Assembly: GCF_022049065.2 (NCBI RefSeq)
Contig: NZ_CP095746.1
Location: 124,001-188,000 of the forward strand
From: Niallia sp. Man26
GTDB lineage: Bacteria > Bacillota > Bacilli > Bacillales > Cytobacillaceae
DNA: 64,000 nt
Direction of reading: 5' to 3'
Part shown: positions 8,545-17,276 of the stretch, piece after piece
How positions within the stretch are numbered: position 1 is the stretch's first letter
Layout of the letters: each line of letters starts with the position of its first letter
Program-made: the position numbers and the translations under genes
The notes under the pieces: generated by a model
Database searches by the model: none
Seen by the model: only the letters and a program-made list of their open reading frames with translations
What the model was told of the DNA's origin: nothing

Positions 8545-9447
8545 ATGCAATTTCAGTTTATTGTCTTGATTATGATAAGTTTGTTGTGTATAAGTATTTT
8601 AATAATATTGCTTGTGAAAAGAACCAAATTAGTTATAATTTCACTTATTTCTTTGTATTTAATCATAATATTGTCTTTATTTAGTATTGATAATAAGAAA
8701 GTCAATGAAATTTTACGCAAAGAAATAGCGATAGATATTTCTATACCGAAGTCTTTGTTGAAACAGACAAGGGAAAACCCTAAAGAACTAAATAACAAAG
8801 ATAATGAAGTAGATACAATATCTAATTTAGAACTAATTAAGGATGACATTTTAATAGATGCACCTATAATAAAGCAATTTCCAGAGTTGCCTAGGGGCTG
8901 TGAAGTAACTAGTTTAGCAATGTTTTTACAATATTATCAAGTTGAAACAGATAAAATGGAACTTGCTAAAAACATAAAAAGGGATTCAACTCCTTTAACA
9001 ACTCAAAATGGAAAGATACATTGGGGAGATCCAAATCAAGGATATATTGGAGACATGTATTCGTATAACAATCCAGGATATGGGGTTTATCATAGACCTA
9101 TAATGGAGTTGGCAGAAGAGTATCTACCAAACAAAATAGAAAATTTAACAGGAAAACAGTTTGAGGAATTAAAATTATATCTTTCAAATGACAGACCTGT
9201 TTGGATAATTACTAACACAAGTTATAAAAAATTGCCTAATACCTCTTTTGAGGAATGGGAGACACCAAATGGAAAAGTTGAAATAACGTATAAAGAACAT
9301 TCTGTGCTAATTACAGGGTATGATAATTCTTTCGTATTCTTTAATGATCCCATTAGTGGTGAAAAGAACAAAAAAGTACAATTAGGACCATTTATAGATG
9401 CTTGGAAACAAATGGGGAGCCAAGCCCTTTCATTAAAGTTAAACTAA
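8545..9447 (+). CDS. Membrane-anchored C39-family peptidase-like protein (YvpB-like)
   Basis: 300-residue protein with two N-terminal hydrophobic segments (residues about 4-24 and 28-48), a charged stalk and a C-terminal papain-like Peptidase_C39_2 domain. The probable catalytic Cys lies in ELPRGCEVTSLAMF, the His in EHSVLITGYD and the acidic or Asn partner in FFNDP. It resembles Bacillus YvpB, whose substrate is not known to me. The ATG has TTAGGGAGAA upstream. A closely related paralogue lies at 45839-46720. It stands alone between a divergent AbrB-like gene and a dead LysM hydrolase. Confidence 0.82.
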   Translation: MQFQFIVLIMISLLCISILIILLVKRTKLVIISLISLYLIIILSLFSIDNKKVNEILRKEIAIDISIPKSLLKQTRENPKELNNKDNEVDTISNLELIKDDILIDAPIIKQFPELPRGCEVTSLAMFLQYYQVETDKMELAKNIKRDSTPLTTQNGKIHWGDPNQGYIGDMYSYNNPGYGVYHRPIMELAEEYLPNKIENLTGKQFEELKLYLSNDRPVWIITNTSYKKLPNTSFEEWETPNGKVEITYKEHSVLITGYDNSFVFFNDPISGEKNKKVQLGPFIDAWKQMGSQALSLKLN

Positions 9448-9609
9448 GAATAACTTATTAACAGAATTACAGTTCAAGTGGAAATAAGTAACACATTTTA
9501 GTAACCTTTAAATCACAGGCTTTAAAGTGCATAGGAAAATTTTGGAGGTAGTGTATAAATAGTTTCGTTGATAATATTGTTCTCGTAGACTTTAGTACTA
9601 GGGGGGTAT

Positions 9610-10206
9610 ATGGACTTTAACAATAAATTTTTATCTTCAACGTTACTAGTAATACTATTATCGTTATTTTTTGGAATAAATTCAGAAGCATCTTCATTAT
9701 ACACAGTGAAATCTGGAGATACACTGTGAAAAATAAGTCAGCAAAATGGATTTCCTATAGGATCTATACAAATAGCAAATAATCTAAAAGTTAATAAATT
9801 AAATGTAGGACAACGATTGACATTACCAGAACCAATTACTGAAAGCGAAAGAACTTTATTAGCACAATTGATTTATGCCGAAGCACAGGGAGAACTTTAT
9901 TCTGGAAAGGTTGCAGTAGCGCGACTGTAGTTCTAAACCGTGTAGATAGTAATCTTTTTTCCTAATACAATAAGAGAAGTAATATATGAACGTTCTAATG
10001 GATATTATGCTTTTTCGCCAGTTCAAAATGGGAAAATAAAGAATAACCCAACTACGGTAGAATATAGAGTAGTAGATGAGGCAGTAGCATATAGAGGGAA
10101 AGGGAGTAGATCCCTGTATTTTTACAATCCCAAAACAGCAAAAAGTGAGTGGATTCTAATTAAAGAAGTAACGGTGAGAATTGGAAATCATTCTTTTGCA
10201 AAGTAA
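9610..10206 (+). pseudogene. Dead SleB/CwlJ-type hydrolase with signal peptide and LysM
   Basis: The frame begins with a signal peptide after AGGGGGG, then a LysM domain (YTVKSGDTL) that is cut by TGA at 9727 where other LysM proteins have Trp (GDTLWKIS). Downstream the frame resumes with a cell-wall hydrolase domain of the SleB/CwlJ type (LLAQLIYAEAQGELYSGKVA), is shifted near 9921-9960, then continues as GYYAFSPVQNG and ends at TAA 10204. At least one nonsense mutation and one frameshift make it inactive. The C-terminal half is also found as a more decayed scrap at 23.6-24.0 kb. Confidence 0.85.
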
Positions 10207-10215
10207 ACAAACATG

Positions 10216-10245
10216 AAACACAAAGGGGACCCCTTTGTGTTTTTA
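10216..10245 (+). terminator. Terminator after dead hydrolase
   Basis: AAACACAAAGG and CCTTTGTGTTT form an 11-bp stem around GGACC, followed by TTT. Confidence 0.8.
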
Positions 10246-10327
10246 TTAAATTTAGGAACTTGAACGAATTTGATTACGACTTTTTTTATAACTTTATTAG
10301 AGTAGATAAATATGAATATAAGTTCTA

Positions 10328-10681
10328 TCACATCTTACGCAACTCTTGGTGTTTACGCCAACCATAGGGAGTCAATCCCATTGGCTTATATACAGACAAG
10401 ATTACAATCAGGATTAACACAAGTAAACCAACCCCTGGATGGAAAAGTTCACTTGGTAGAACAAAATTGGCAGTATCCCTTCTTTTTGTTTTAGCAGCTA
10501 AAGCGCTCACTAATGGCATATGCAATAGAAAACGATAATGGAATAAGTTTGAAGAGAACTCAATAGTGCTTGAATAAACCCTATGGTGTGCCAAGTGATA
10601 TATTATAATTATACCAGTAAGCAACGAAGCGAAAGCCAGTGGGACAATGACGTACCATCCTACTATCCAGGCTGCCTGCAA
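10328..10681 (-). pseudogene. Dead membrane protein, DUF2269-like
   Basis: The minus-strand frame starts AAWIVGWYVIVPLAFASLLTG and ends VYKPMGLTPYGWRK, as in a family of four-helix membrane proteins I associate with DUF2269-like proteins. Between them the true sequence runs in another frame and reads LGTP-stop-GLFKHY-stop-VLFKL, where family members have Trp at both stop positions. So the gene has at least two frameshifts and two Trp-to-stop changes. The family name is tentative; the decay is plain from the sequence. Confidence 0.6.
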
Positions 10682-10854
10682 CGTTAAAATATCCTACGAC
10701 TTTTAATATTTAATACCATGTTAAGAAAGATTACGCTCATTCACTACGTGAAACTGCGTTTTTTAGAGATAAATGTTTGTTTATTGAGGGAGTTATTGAT
10801 AAAGTACTAATTAATGTGTTTCATTCAATAAATAGTTGTAGGAGTAATGTAATA

Positions 10855-11221
10855 GTGAAAATAATGGCATGTAATGAAAGACCAATTGATTACGAAGAAG
10901 TTATCAAACTTTATAGGAATTCGGAGTTGTTAGAGGAGAGAGTATTTCAAGATAAAGAGGATAAATTAAATAAAGTACTGACCCTTGGTGCTTGGAAGGA
11001 CGAATCTTTGATTGGCTTAGTAAGAGCAGTGTCAGATGGGAACTCTAGAGCCTATATAGAAGATATAGTTATTCATAGTTTATATCGGAAGGAAGGTTTA
11101 GGAATTAAATTGGTTTCAACAGTGTTAAAAGAACTTTCATGTAACCATTTTATATTGCGAAGGAAATATAATACTCTTCTATGAAAAAAGATATTTTATG
11201 ATGAAAGAATTTAATAAATAA
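10855..11221 (+). pseudogene. Dead GNAT acetyltransferase
   Basis: An N-acetyltransferase frame (IDYEEVIKLYRNSELL, LGAWKDESLIGLVRAVSDG, IVIHSLYRKEGLGIKLVSTV with the acetyl-CoA loop partly kept) runs to about 11150 and then shifts frame. The downstream continuation is LYCEGNIILFYEKRYFMMKE, ending at TAA 11219-11221. A single frameshift thus separates the two halves. The usual R/Q-x-x-G-x-G/A loop reads RKEGLG. Intact relatives are small GNAT enzymes of unknown substrate. Confidence 0.7.
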
Positions 11222-11354
11222 GTGTATGACTCTAAATATATGAAGAAAGAGGGCATTAATCCAGTGATATGCTCTCCTTAAAATTGGCAGACAAAAAACA
11301 AAAAGTTCGTTGCTTAAAGGTGGGGGATGATTCTTACGAACTTTGTAATAAATA

Positions 11355-11900
11355 AACATTACTTATCCCGCTTTAAAACGATGGAGACTGCCAGTTAGAG
11401 ATTATTTAACTGGGGATTATTCATTTTTGAAATATGAAGTTAGTGGCTCAGATGGTCTTCAAGATAAATGAGGAAGAAACAAAGAGGAACAGGAGTTAAC
11501 CGCAGAAGAAAATTTTAAACTTGAAATGAAACGACTTGAAAGAGGAAACGAACGGATACTTGCTGAAAATGCATTCTTATAAAAGTTAGAGGATTTAAAA
11601 AGGAGGCGACATTAAACCAAGTTCGTTACATGGATAAATAAATAGCTATTCAAGAATTACATGAAAAGGAAAAGTACTCTATTATTCAACTATGTAAAAT
11701 GGCAGGGATCGCCTGATTACCCTCCTACTATAAATGTCAAAACCGCACCCCGACTACTAAAGGATACGAAAAATGAAGAACTTTTGAAGGAAATAAAAGT
11801 AATTCATCATAAGATTGAAGCAATATTTGGCTATCGTCGAATGAATTTAAATTTAAACCGTAAATTTAACAAACAATTTAATTATAAACGAATTTATTGA
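11355..11900 (+). mobile_element. Decayed IS3-family element
   Basis: Remnant of an IS3-family (IS150-like) insertion sequence. The first part reads as an OrfA tail (YLTGDYSFLKYEVSGSDGLQ, stop, then LTAEENFKLEMKRLERGNER and ILAENAFL, stop, KLEDLKRRR). The second part is the beginning of OrfB (IAIQELHEKEKYSIIQLCKM, a shifted block, then EIKVIHHKIEAIFGYRRMNL). The DDE catalytic part is missing or unrecognisable past 11900. Several stops and frameshifts show it is dead. It differs from the IS3-family element at 37.8 kb. Confidence 0.75.
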
Positions 11901-12130
11901 AGGAAGCTGGAAACATAATAAATTTGTATACTCAGCATATATACATTAGACATTCATCAGAAGGGTACCAGCAAAATTGGCCTATACTGTTTGGCGGTCG
12001 TAAATTAAATGCTTAAGCCATACAGCGAAAAATGTTATTTAAGCTAGAGTTTGTCCTGACAGTATCTTCAATGGTTAAAACAGCGAATACATTGTAATTA
12101 TGATGGGTGTATTGTTATCTATAATTTTAA
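11901..12130. other. Gene-free stretch, possible further IS decay
   Basis: No coherent frame was found. A scrap around 11960 (HSSEGYQQN) faintly recalls the H-S-D-x-G-x-Q motif of IS3 transposases, so this may be the eroded 3' half of the same element. This is a weak suggestion. Confidence 0.25.
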
Positions 12131-12178
12131 TTATAATTCTGCTACCTATTGTTAGCAATTTATAGTATAGCAGAATTA
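12131..12178. terminator. Hairpin at 3' end of methyltransferase-like gene
   Basis: TAATTCTGCTA pairs with TAGCAGAATTA across a 26-base loop, overlapping the stop codon of the minus-strand gene. Confidence 0.5.
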
Positions 12179-13132
12179 GCTAAAGTTGTTCTTTCGGCGA
12201 AAGAGATAAACAGCATTATCTTCCGATGGTGGTAAAATGAGAGAAGACAATCGTTCATCTAGTTCCATAGTGAAGTTTTCAGACGCAGCGTTATAATAGG
12301 CATCATAATCGCCAGTAATTTTAGGTTTTTTTGTACCAATTACAATATATAATTCAACTGATTTAGTTTTAAAAACGTGTTTCTCATATGAATTATTAGG
12401 AACGGGCCACGAACATAGGACAACTTCTGGATTGTATTTATTAAGAGCAGCTTTTGCATTTGCTTTTTCAACAAAATCGGGATAGTTTATAAAATAATCC
12501 CAACTAAAGTCATCTGTGGCTATGCAGTTAATATTTTTGTCTTTCAAAAACTTAGTTAATGTACCATCCCCTGCTGCAATCTCTACACAATATTTACCGT
12601 CTAATATAGTTGAGAGATTATTAATTAATTGTTTTGTATAAAAACAATAAATTCCTCTCTCATTCACAAGAGGTAGTAAAACTTTTTTATTTACAATGAA
12701 TTTCCAAAAGAACGTAAATAAACCTAATGAGACTGGTTTCCTTATTAAATCTTTTTCAAATAGGAGCTTCTGTAAAATAAATCCGTCCCATATATTTAAC
12801 CGTGTTTTGTTTTTTATTTTATTTGTAGAAGAAGCGAAGATAAGCCTTTGTAACAAAAATATGGCAAATCGGGCTTTGATTATATTTGGCATAAAGGCAT
12901 TTAATGTTTTTTCGTTATACCCACTCTTTGCAATTTTTTTACTAGCTATTTTTGCATTTAAAGTGTATTTTTCAATTATTGTGTTAATTAAATTAGAATC
13001 TTTTGAATTTATTATGGCATTTATCTCCTTTAAAACATCTCCTTTATATTCCGGATATTGAGTCAAAAGTTTTTCTACACTAATCTCATTTTTTAGAATT
13101 TGTAGTGATAAGTCCTTTGTAAAGTTTTTCAT
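12176..13132 (-). CDS. Probable SAM-dependent methyltransferase
   Basis: 318-residue soluble protein. The C-terminal half has a Rossmann-type SAM-binding signature, YCVEIAAGDGTLTKFLKD, followed by an acidic strand end (CIATDD) and a motif IV-like VLCSWPVPNN. The N-terminal 150 residues are Lys- and Ile-rich helices with no domain I recognise. The start ATG is preceded by GGAGAAAG. It is a single-gene unit between the decayed IS3 element and the czcO promoter. The substrate cannot be inferred. Confidence 0.65.
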   Translation of the reverse strand: MKNFTKDLSLQILKNEISVEKLLTQYPEYKGDVLKEINAIINSKDSNLINTIIEKYTLNAKIASKKIAKSGYNEKTLNAFMPNIIKARFAIFLLQRLIFASSTNKIKNKTRLNIWDGFILQKLLFEKDLIRKPVSLGLFTFFWKFIVNKKVLLPLVNERGIYCFYTKQLINNLSTILDGKYCVEIAAGDGTLTKFLKDKNINCIATDDFSWDYFINYPDFVEKANAKAALNKYNPEVVLCSWPVPNNSYEKHVFKTKSVELYIVIGTKKPKITGDYDAYYNAASENFTMELDERLSSLILPPSEDNAVYLFRRKNNFS

Positions 13133-13555
13133 TTCTTTCTCCAGTGCTTTGAAATTTTAGTTTTTCTAAATATAAAACATTTATACAATCCATGTATTTA
13201 ATTATAATAATTTTTGGAAGATTGTTATGTTATTAATTTTAATTAAAATAACATTAACTTCTTTTTTAAATACTTCTTTGCTTAGTGGGATTCGTTTTTA
13301 TTTTATTTACTTTCTCTTCTCTATGGCAAAATTATTAGTAGGCTTTTCTTCCTTTTATAATTATGTCTATTAAGAAAGTATTTTATGTGATTTAACTTTT
13401 TTTGTTTTGATTCATGTATTTCCGGAAGTTTAAAATATGCAATAAAGCAGAGTCAACTTATTTGTTATTAAATTTTTTAAAAATAAATAGATGTGTTTGT
13501 GTTTGAAAAATATGGTATATTTAGTTGATTTTCTAAAGTAATTCAAATAATATGA
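13133..13555. other. AT-rich gene-free stretch
   Basis: 423 bases between divergent genes. I see no open frame of note, repeat or RNA structure, only AT-rich sequence that should contain the promoter of the methyltransferase-like gene and the upstream part of the czcO promoter. Confidence 0.5.
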
Positions 13556-13556
13556 T

Positions 13557-13578
13557 TATATGAATGTATAATCATATA
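13557..13578. promoter_or_regulatory. CzrA-type operator at czcO
   Basis: TATATGA-N8-TCATATA, a perfect 7-bp inverted repeat. It contains a TATAAT (13567-13572) that can serve as the czcO -10 element, with TTCAAA 19 bases upstream. A repressor bound here would block RNA polymerase. The same motif occurs before czcD (14728) and cadA (43417). Confidence 0.82.
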
Positions 13579-13596
13579 AAGAGAGGAGAGTTAAAT

Positions 13597-14637
13597 ATGT
13601 ATGATACTTTAATTATAGGGGCTGGTCAAGCTGGTATTTCTATTGGATATCATTTGAACAAATTAAATCGAAATGTCGTTATTCTTGAAAGGAGGTCAGA
13701 AATAGGGTCAAGTTGGAGGGATAGATACGATTCTTTAATTTTATTCACTCCACGTATGTATAATTCTCTTCCGGGAATGAAAATGGAAGGAGATAAACAT
13801 GGTTTCCCAACAAAAGATGAAGTCGCGAACTATTTAATGAATTACGTCAAGAAGTTTAACATACCAATTAAATTAGGTGTTGAAGTAAAAAGTGCCTATA
13901 AACAAGACGGCTATTATTTAGTGAAAACAAATTATAAAGAATATATGGCGAAAAACCTTATAGTTGCTTCTGGAGCTTTTCAAACACCTAAAATTCCGTC
14001 TTTCTCAAGAAAATTACCAGAAGGGATATTTCAAATACATTCATCGCAATATAAAAACCCTCAGCAACTTGCAGATGGTAATGTTTTAGTTGTTGGTGGG
14101 GGAAATAGCGGTGCTCAGATTGCTGTTGAATTGTCTAAAGAAAAAGATACTTATTTATCACATGGTGAAAAGTTACTGTATTTACCTTTAATATTACTAA
14201 AAAAAAGTATTTTTTGGTGGTTTGATAAAATAGGTTTATTAAAACAAAATTATAACACTAGGTTAGGGAAATTCATTCAGAGTAAGGGAGATCCAATATT
14301 CGGATACGATTTAAAACATACTATTAGAAAAAAGAAAATAGTTATCAAAGGAAGGGTAATCGATATAAAAGAGGACGAAATTATTTTTAAAGATCAATCA
14401 TCATTAAGAGTAAACAATATTATATGGGCTACAGGTTTTAAAAATCCATTACCTTGGCTGAAGGTTAATGAAATATATAATAAACAAGGTGAAATAATTC
14501 ATCAACGGGGTGTCACAAACGTAATGGGATTATATTTTATTGGCTTACCGTGGCAATATAGAAGGGGGTCATCCTTACTTCAAGGAGTTGGATACGATGC
14601 AAAATACATTGTAAAACATATTATGAGTAAAGCATAA
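13597..14637 (+). CDS. czcO: FAD-dependent oxidoreductase, CzcO type
   Basis: 346-residue flavin oxidoreductase related to flavin monooxygenases and to Bacillus CzcO. The FAD-binding GAGQAGISIG is at the N-terminus (about residues 9-18), a second nucleotide-binding motif VVGGGNSGAQIAVEL is near residue 170, and the ATGFKNPLPWL block is near residue 285. The ATG at 13597 follows GAGAGGAGAG and is preferred to the ATG at 13564, which lies inside the operator. In Bacillus, czcO pairs with czcD in a CzrA-controlled zinc/cadmium operon. Here the two genes are neighbours, each with its own operator. The exact reaction of CzcO is not established. Confidence 0.85.
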   Translation: MYDTLIIGAGQAGISIGYHLNKLNRNVVILERRSEIGSSWRDRYDSLILFTPRMYNSLPGMKMEGDKHGFPTKDEVANYLMNYVKKFNIPIKLGVEVKSAYKQDGYYLVKTNYKEYMAKNLIVASGAFQTPKIPSFSRKLPEGIFQIHSSQYKNPQQLADGNVLVVGGGNSGAQIAVELSKEKDTYLSHGEKLLYLPLILLKKSIFWWFDKIGLLKQNYNTRLGKFIQSKGDPIFGYDLKHTIRKKKIVIKGRVIDIKEDEIIFKDQSSLRVNNIIWATGFKNPLPWLKVNEIYNKQGEIIHQRGVTNVMGLYFIGLPWQYRRGSSLLQGVGYDAKYIVKHIMSKA

Positions 14638-14697
14638 GTTATTAATGATAATTAGGCAAGTAATGTGATAATGTGAATTTTCATCTACTCGAAAATT

Positions 14698-14749
14698 TTG
14701 ACTTATTTAGGAAATAAGCATATTATTAATATGAATATATGTTCATATA
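14698..14749 (+). promoter_or_regulatory. czcD promoter with CzrA-type operator
   Basis: TTGACT (14698-14703), 17 bases, TATTAT (14721-14726), directly followed by AATATGA-N8-TCATATA (14728-14749). The inner 10 bases of the repeat are also nearly symmetric (TGAATATATGTTCA). The operator covers the transcription start, fitting repression by a CzrA/SmtB-family protein. Confidence 0.85.
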
Positions 14750-14859
14750 ATTACAGTGTATTTTTTTCTTTATTACGATACACTTTAAAGAATGTGATAT
14801 TAAGAAAAGAAGATGGTGCAAGATACAGGATTAAATGAAATTCATAAGGAGGAAGAACA

Positions 14860-15810
14860 ATGGGACACGGACATGACCATTCCCATAATCATGCAAGTGG
14901 GACAAATAAAAAAGTTTTATTGATTTCTTTTAGTATTATTACTATTTATATGGTTATTGAGGCATTTGGAGGATTTTTAACAAACAGCTTAGCGTTAATA
15001 TCAGATGCAGGCCATATGTTAAGTGATTCTATCTCTTTAATGATTGCTCTTATCGCATTTAAATTAGCTGAAAGAACGGCAAGTCATAGTAAGACATTCG
15101 GTTATAAACGCTTTGAAATTATTGCTGCAGTAATAAATGGAGTAACATTATTACTGATCTCTCTTTTTATATTTTATGAAGCAATTGATCGGTTTGCTAA
15201 CCCACCTGAAGTTGCTACAACAGGAATGCTGTTAATCAGTTTTATCGGGTTATTGGTCAATATACTGGTTGCTTGGATAATGTTGCGTAGCGGTGATACG
15301 GAACATAACTTAAATATGCGAGGGGCGTATTTACATGTCATTAGTGACATGCTTGGTTCATTAGGAGCAATAATTGCTGCTTTATTAATAATGTTTTTTG
15401 GTTGGGGGTGGGCTGACCCTCTTGCTAGTGTAATTGTGGCACTACTTATCCTAAGAAGTGGCTATTATGTTACTAAGGATGCTATCCATGTATTAATGGA
15501 GGGAACTCCTAAAAATATAGATGTTAAAGATATCATTACAACAATTGAGGGGACAAAGGGTATTATTAAAATCCATGATTTACACATATGGACGATTACT
15601 AGTGGATTGAATGCACTTTCTTGCCATGCTGTTGTAGACAGTAAATTAACTATTGCAGAAGGCGAAATTATTCTACGTGATATTGAACATGAACTTGAGC
15701 ATAAAGGAATTACCCATGTAACAATTCAATTGGAAACTAGCGAGCATAACCATGAAAATGAGGTCTTATGCCAAGTGAAAAATGAACCTATGCATGATCA
15801 TCAACATTAA
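14860..15810 (+). CDS. czcD: CDF-family Zn/Cd/Co exporter
   Basis: 316-residue cation diffusion facilitator that exchanges cytoplasmic Zn2+, Cd2+ or Co2+ for protons. Six membrane segments are visible, with the site A motifs SDAGHMLSD in helix 2 and HVISD in helix 5, followed by a cytoplasmic C-terminal domain. Both ends are His-rich: GHGHDHSHNH at the start and EHNHEN plus MHDHQH at the end. AAGGAGGAAG precedes the ATG. It follows czcO and carries its own CzrA-type operator. A 55-bp scrap of a second czcD copy survives at 30.84 kb. Confidence 0.95.
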   Translation: MGHGHDHSHNHASGTNKKVLLISFSIITIYMVIEAFGGFLTNSLALISDAGHMLSDSISLMIALIAFKLAERTASHSKTFGYKRFEIIAAVINGVTLLLISLFIFYEAIDRFANPPEVATTGMLLISFIGLLVNILVAWIMLRSGDTEHNLNMRGAYLHVISDMLGSLGAIIAALLIMFFGWGWADPLASVIVALLILRSGYYVTKDAIHVLMEGTPKNIDVKDIITTIEGTKGIIKIHDLHIWTITSGLNALSCHAVVDSKLTIAEGEIILRDIEHELEHKGITHVTIQLETSEHNHENEVLCQVKNEPMHDHQH

Positions 15811-15867
15811 ATTTATACAAGACCTAAAAATAGGTCAGTACTTTGTTGCTTTAGAATTTATTAACGA

Positions 15868-15900
15868 ATATTGAAAAAAGCGTTTCGCTTTTTTCAATAT
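15868..15900 (+). terminator. Terminator after czcD
   Basis: ATATTGAAAAAAGCG and CGCTTTTTTCAATAT form a perfect 15-bp stem with a TTT loop. Confidence 0.8.
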
Positions 15901-16001
15901 ATCTACTAATAGGATGTTATTTTTCTTTAAAAACAGATTTATTTTAGAAAAATTATATTTTTTTAGTTGTCCTACTATATAAAATCGGTTGGCATAGTGA
16001 T

Positions 16002-16060
16002 TTGACAAATATGATAATTATCGGATATTCTTTTTATATGAATGAGTGCGCATTTAAGAA
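16002..16060 (+). promoter_or_regulatory. Promoter and conserved leader of ArsR gene, copy 1
   Basis: TTGACA (16002-16007), 18 bases, TATTCT (16026-16031), followed by TATATGAATGAGTGCGCATT, in which AATG and CATT are inverted. The same 20 bases stand unchanged before the second copy at 30965, while the -10 region has drifted. The conserved part is a good operator candidate for the encoded ArsR protein. Confidence 0.6.
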
Positions 16061-16109
16061 TATAGCAATGCATTCTAATTTATTTTTTAGAAAGCTGGTG
16101 GATAAGTAA

Positions 16110-16409
16110 ATGAAAAGAGATATCAACTCTTTGTTATCTGACGAAAATATAAAGGGACTTTCACGTGTTTGTAAAGTACTTACAAATCCAACAAGAATAA
16201 AAATATTATCTTTGATATATAAAAAAGAGTTAACAATAAATCAGATTTCTGACAGACTGAAAATGTCTAATTCTATGATATCTAATCAAGTAAACTATTT
16301 AACAAATGTAAAATATATTGAGTGTAGAAAAGGGTCAGAGAATTTTTATAGACATGACGACGAAGAACTAATTATTACAATAAATCAATTATTAAAACAA
16401 GCAAATTAA
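16110..16409 (+). CDS. ArsR-family repressor, copy 1
   Basis: 99-residue winged-helix protein of the ArsR/SmtB family: VLTNPTRIKILSLIYK, then the recognition helix region TINQISDRLKMSNSMISNQV and the wing YIECRKGSENFYRHDD. It has only two Cys (RVCKV and IECRK) and lacks the CVC motif of CadC and the Zn site of CzrA, so the ligand is uncertain. The copy at 31039 differs at only three residues (V/L near 20, N/S near 54, last residue N/Y). It is convergent with a dead ltaS copy, separated by a perfect 25-bp hairpin. Confidence 0.88.
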   Translation: MKRDINSLLSDENIKGLSRVCKVLTNPTRIKILSLIYKKELTINQISDRLKMSNSMISNQVNYLTNVKYIECRKGSENFYRHDDEELIITINQLLKQAN

Positions 16410-16436
16410 TAATATCAAATACCAAAGTTAAATTTC

Positions 16437-16491
16437 ATCCAACAGAAAGAACCTATCCAGTAAGTTACTGGATAGGTTCTTTCTGTTGGAT
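16437..16491. terminator. Perfect 25-bp hairpin between ArsR copy 1 and dead ltaS
   Basis: The arms 16437-16461 and 16467-16491 (ATCCAACAGAAAGAACC... and its complement) pair without mismatch around AAGTT. It has no clear U-run, and probably acts as a bidirectional terminator between convergent genes. The copy at 31366-31419 has lost one base and carries a mismatch. Confidence 0.72.
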
Positions 16492-16498
16492 ATGAAAT

Positions 16499-16884
16499 TT
16501 ATTCGTTATCATTATCAGTTCTTGTATAAAAGTAATCATTAGGATTTATCGGTTTACAGTTTTTAGGAGTATAAAATCTTAAAAGGATCACCATTTACTA
16601 CTTTATCGGAAAGAGAAAGGGTGGTAGTGACCTTATCTAGAAGCCTTTTTGCCTCAATGGTTTGCTCATCCTGTATTACCTTTCCTTGAATTGTAAAATT
16701 TTTCATCAATTGCTGATATGGTTGGACTCACAAAGTCACCATTTCTAAATGGTACAAGTTCATTATGACCTTCAGATAAAAGGTTTATGCCAAATTGGAT
16801 GTAGTTTTTAGTATCAATACCCAGTATATAAAAGGGGAGGCATCAGGTCAATTTGCCCGTCATATTCTTCAATCGTACCACCTG
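16499..16884 (-). pseudogene. 3' fragment of a lipoteichoic acid synthase gene (dead copy)
   Basis: This stretch is nearly identical to 31427-31816, the 3' end of the intact ltaS at 31.4-33.4 kb, but carries an extra base in the AAAAGG tract near 16580, a five-base loss near 16684 and other indels. Homology stops abruptly near 16884, so about 80 percent of the gene is missing. Together with the ArsR copy beside it, it is part of a duplicated block. Confidence 0.9.
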
Positions 16885-17063
16885 TTAGTTTAAACGCAAC
16901 TGATCAAGAGATGGGTTATCATAGGCTGCTAGGCTGCCTAACTTCTCTATATACTTTAATGCTTCTTTACGATTGACTATAGAAAAATCTATTATTAAGA
17001 TTAATTCAGTATTTTCACAATCATTAATAGTTACCTCTATAAATCCAAAAAAGTCTTTGACAT
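16885..17063 (-). pseudogene. C-terminal fragment of an unrecognised protein
   Basis: Directly after the ltaS scrap, a minus-strand frame without a start codon reads KDFFGFIEVTINDCENTELI, continues through an NRKEALKYIEKLGSLAAYDN segment and ends LRLN at TAA 16885. It is open for about 57 codons and looks protein-like, but I do not recognise the family. It marks the break point at which the duplicated block was joined to other DNA. Confidence 0.4.
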
Positions 17064-17276
17064 ATCTAAATTAAGTTTGTAGGTTAATCAATTATATAAA
17101 AAACCAAAGCTAATGAATATTGTTTCGATTTTGTTTCCAATAGGAGAATTTACCTACCTTAATCCTATTTGCATATATGAACAAGTGGATTAGTTTAATA
17201 CTTATAAAATAAGGTAAAAGACATTAATAAGAATGTTATTTGAAAAACAAGAATTAGAAATGAAAGGAGAAAGTAA

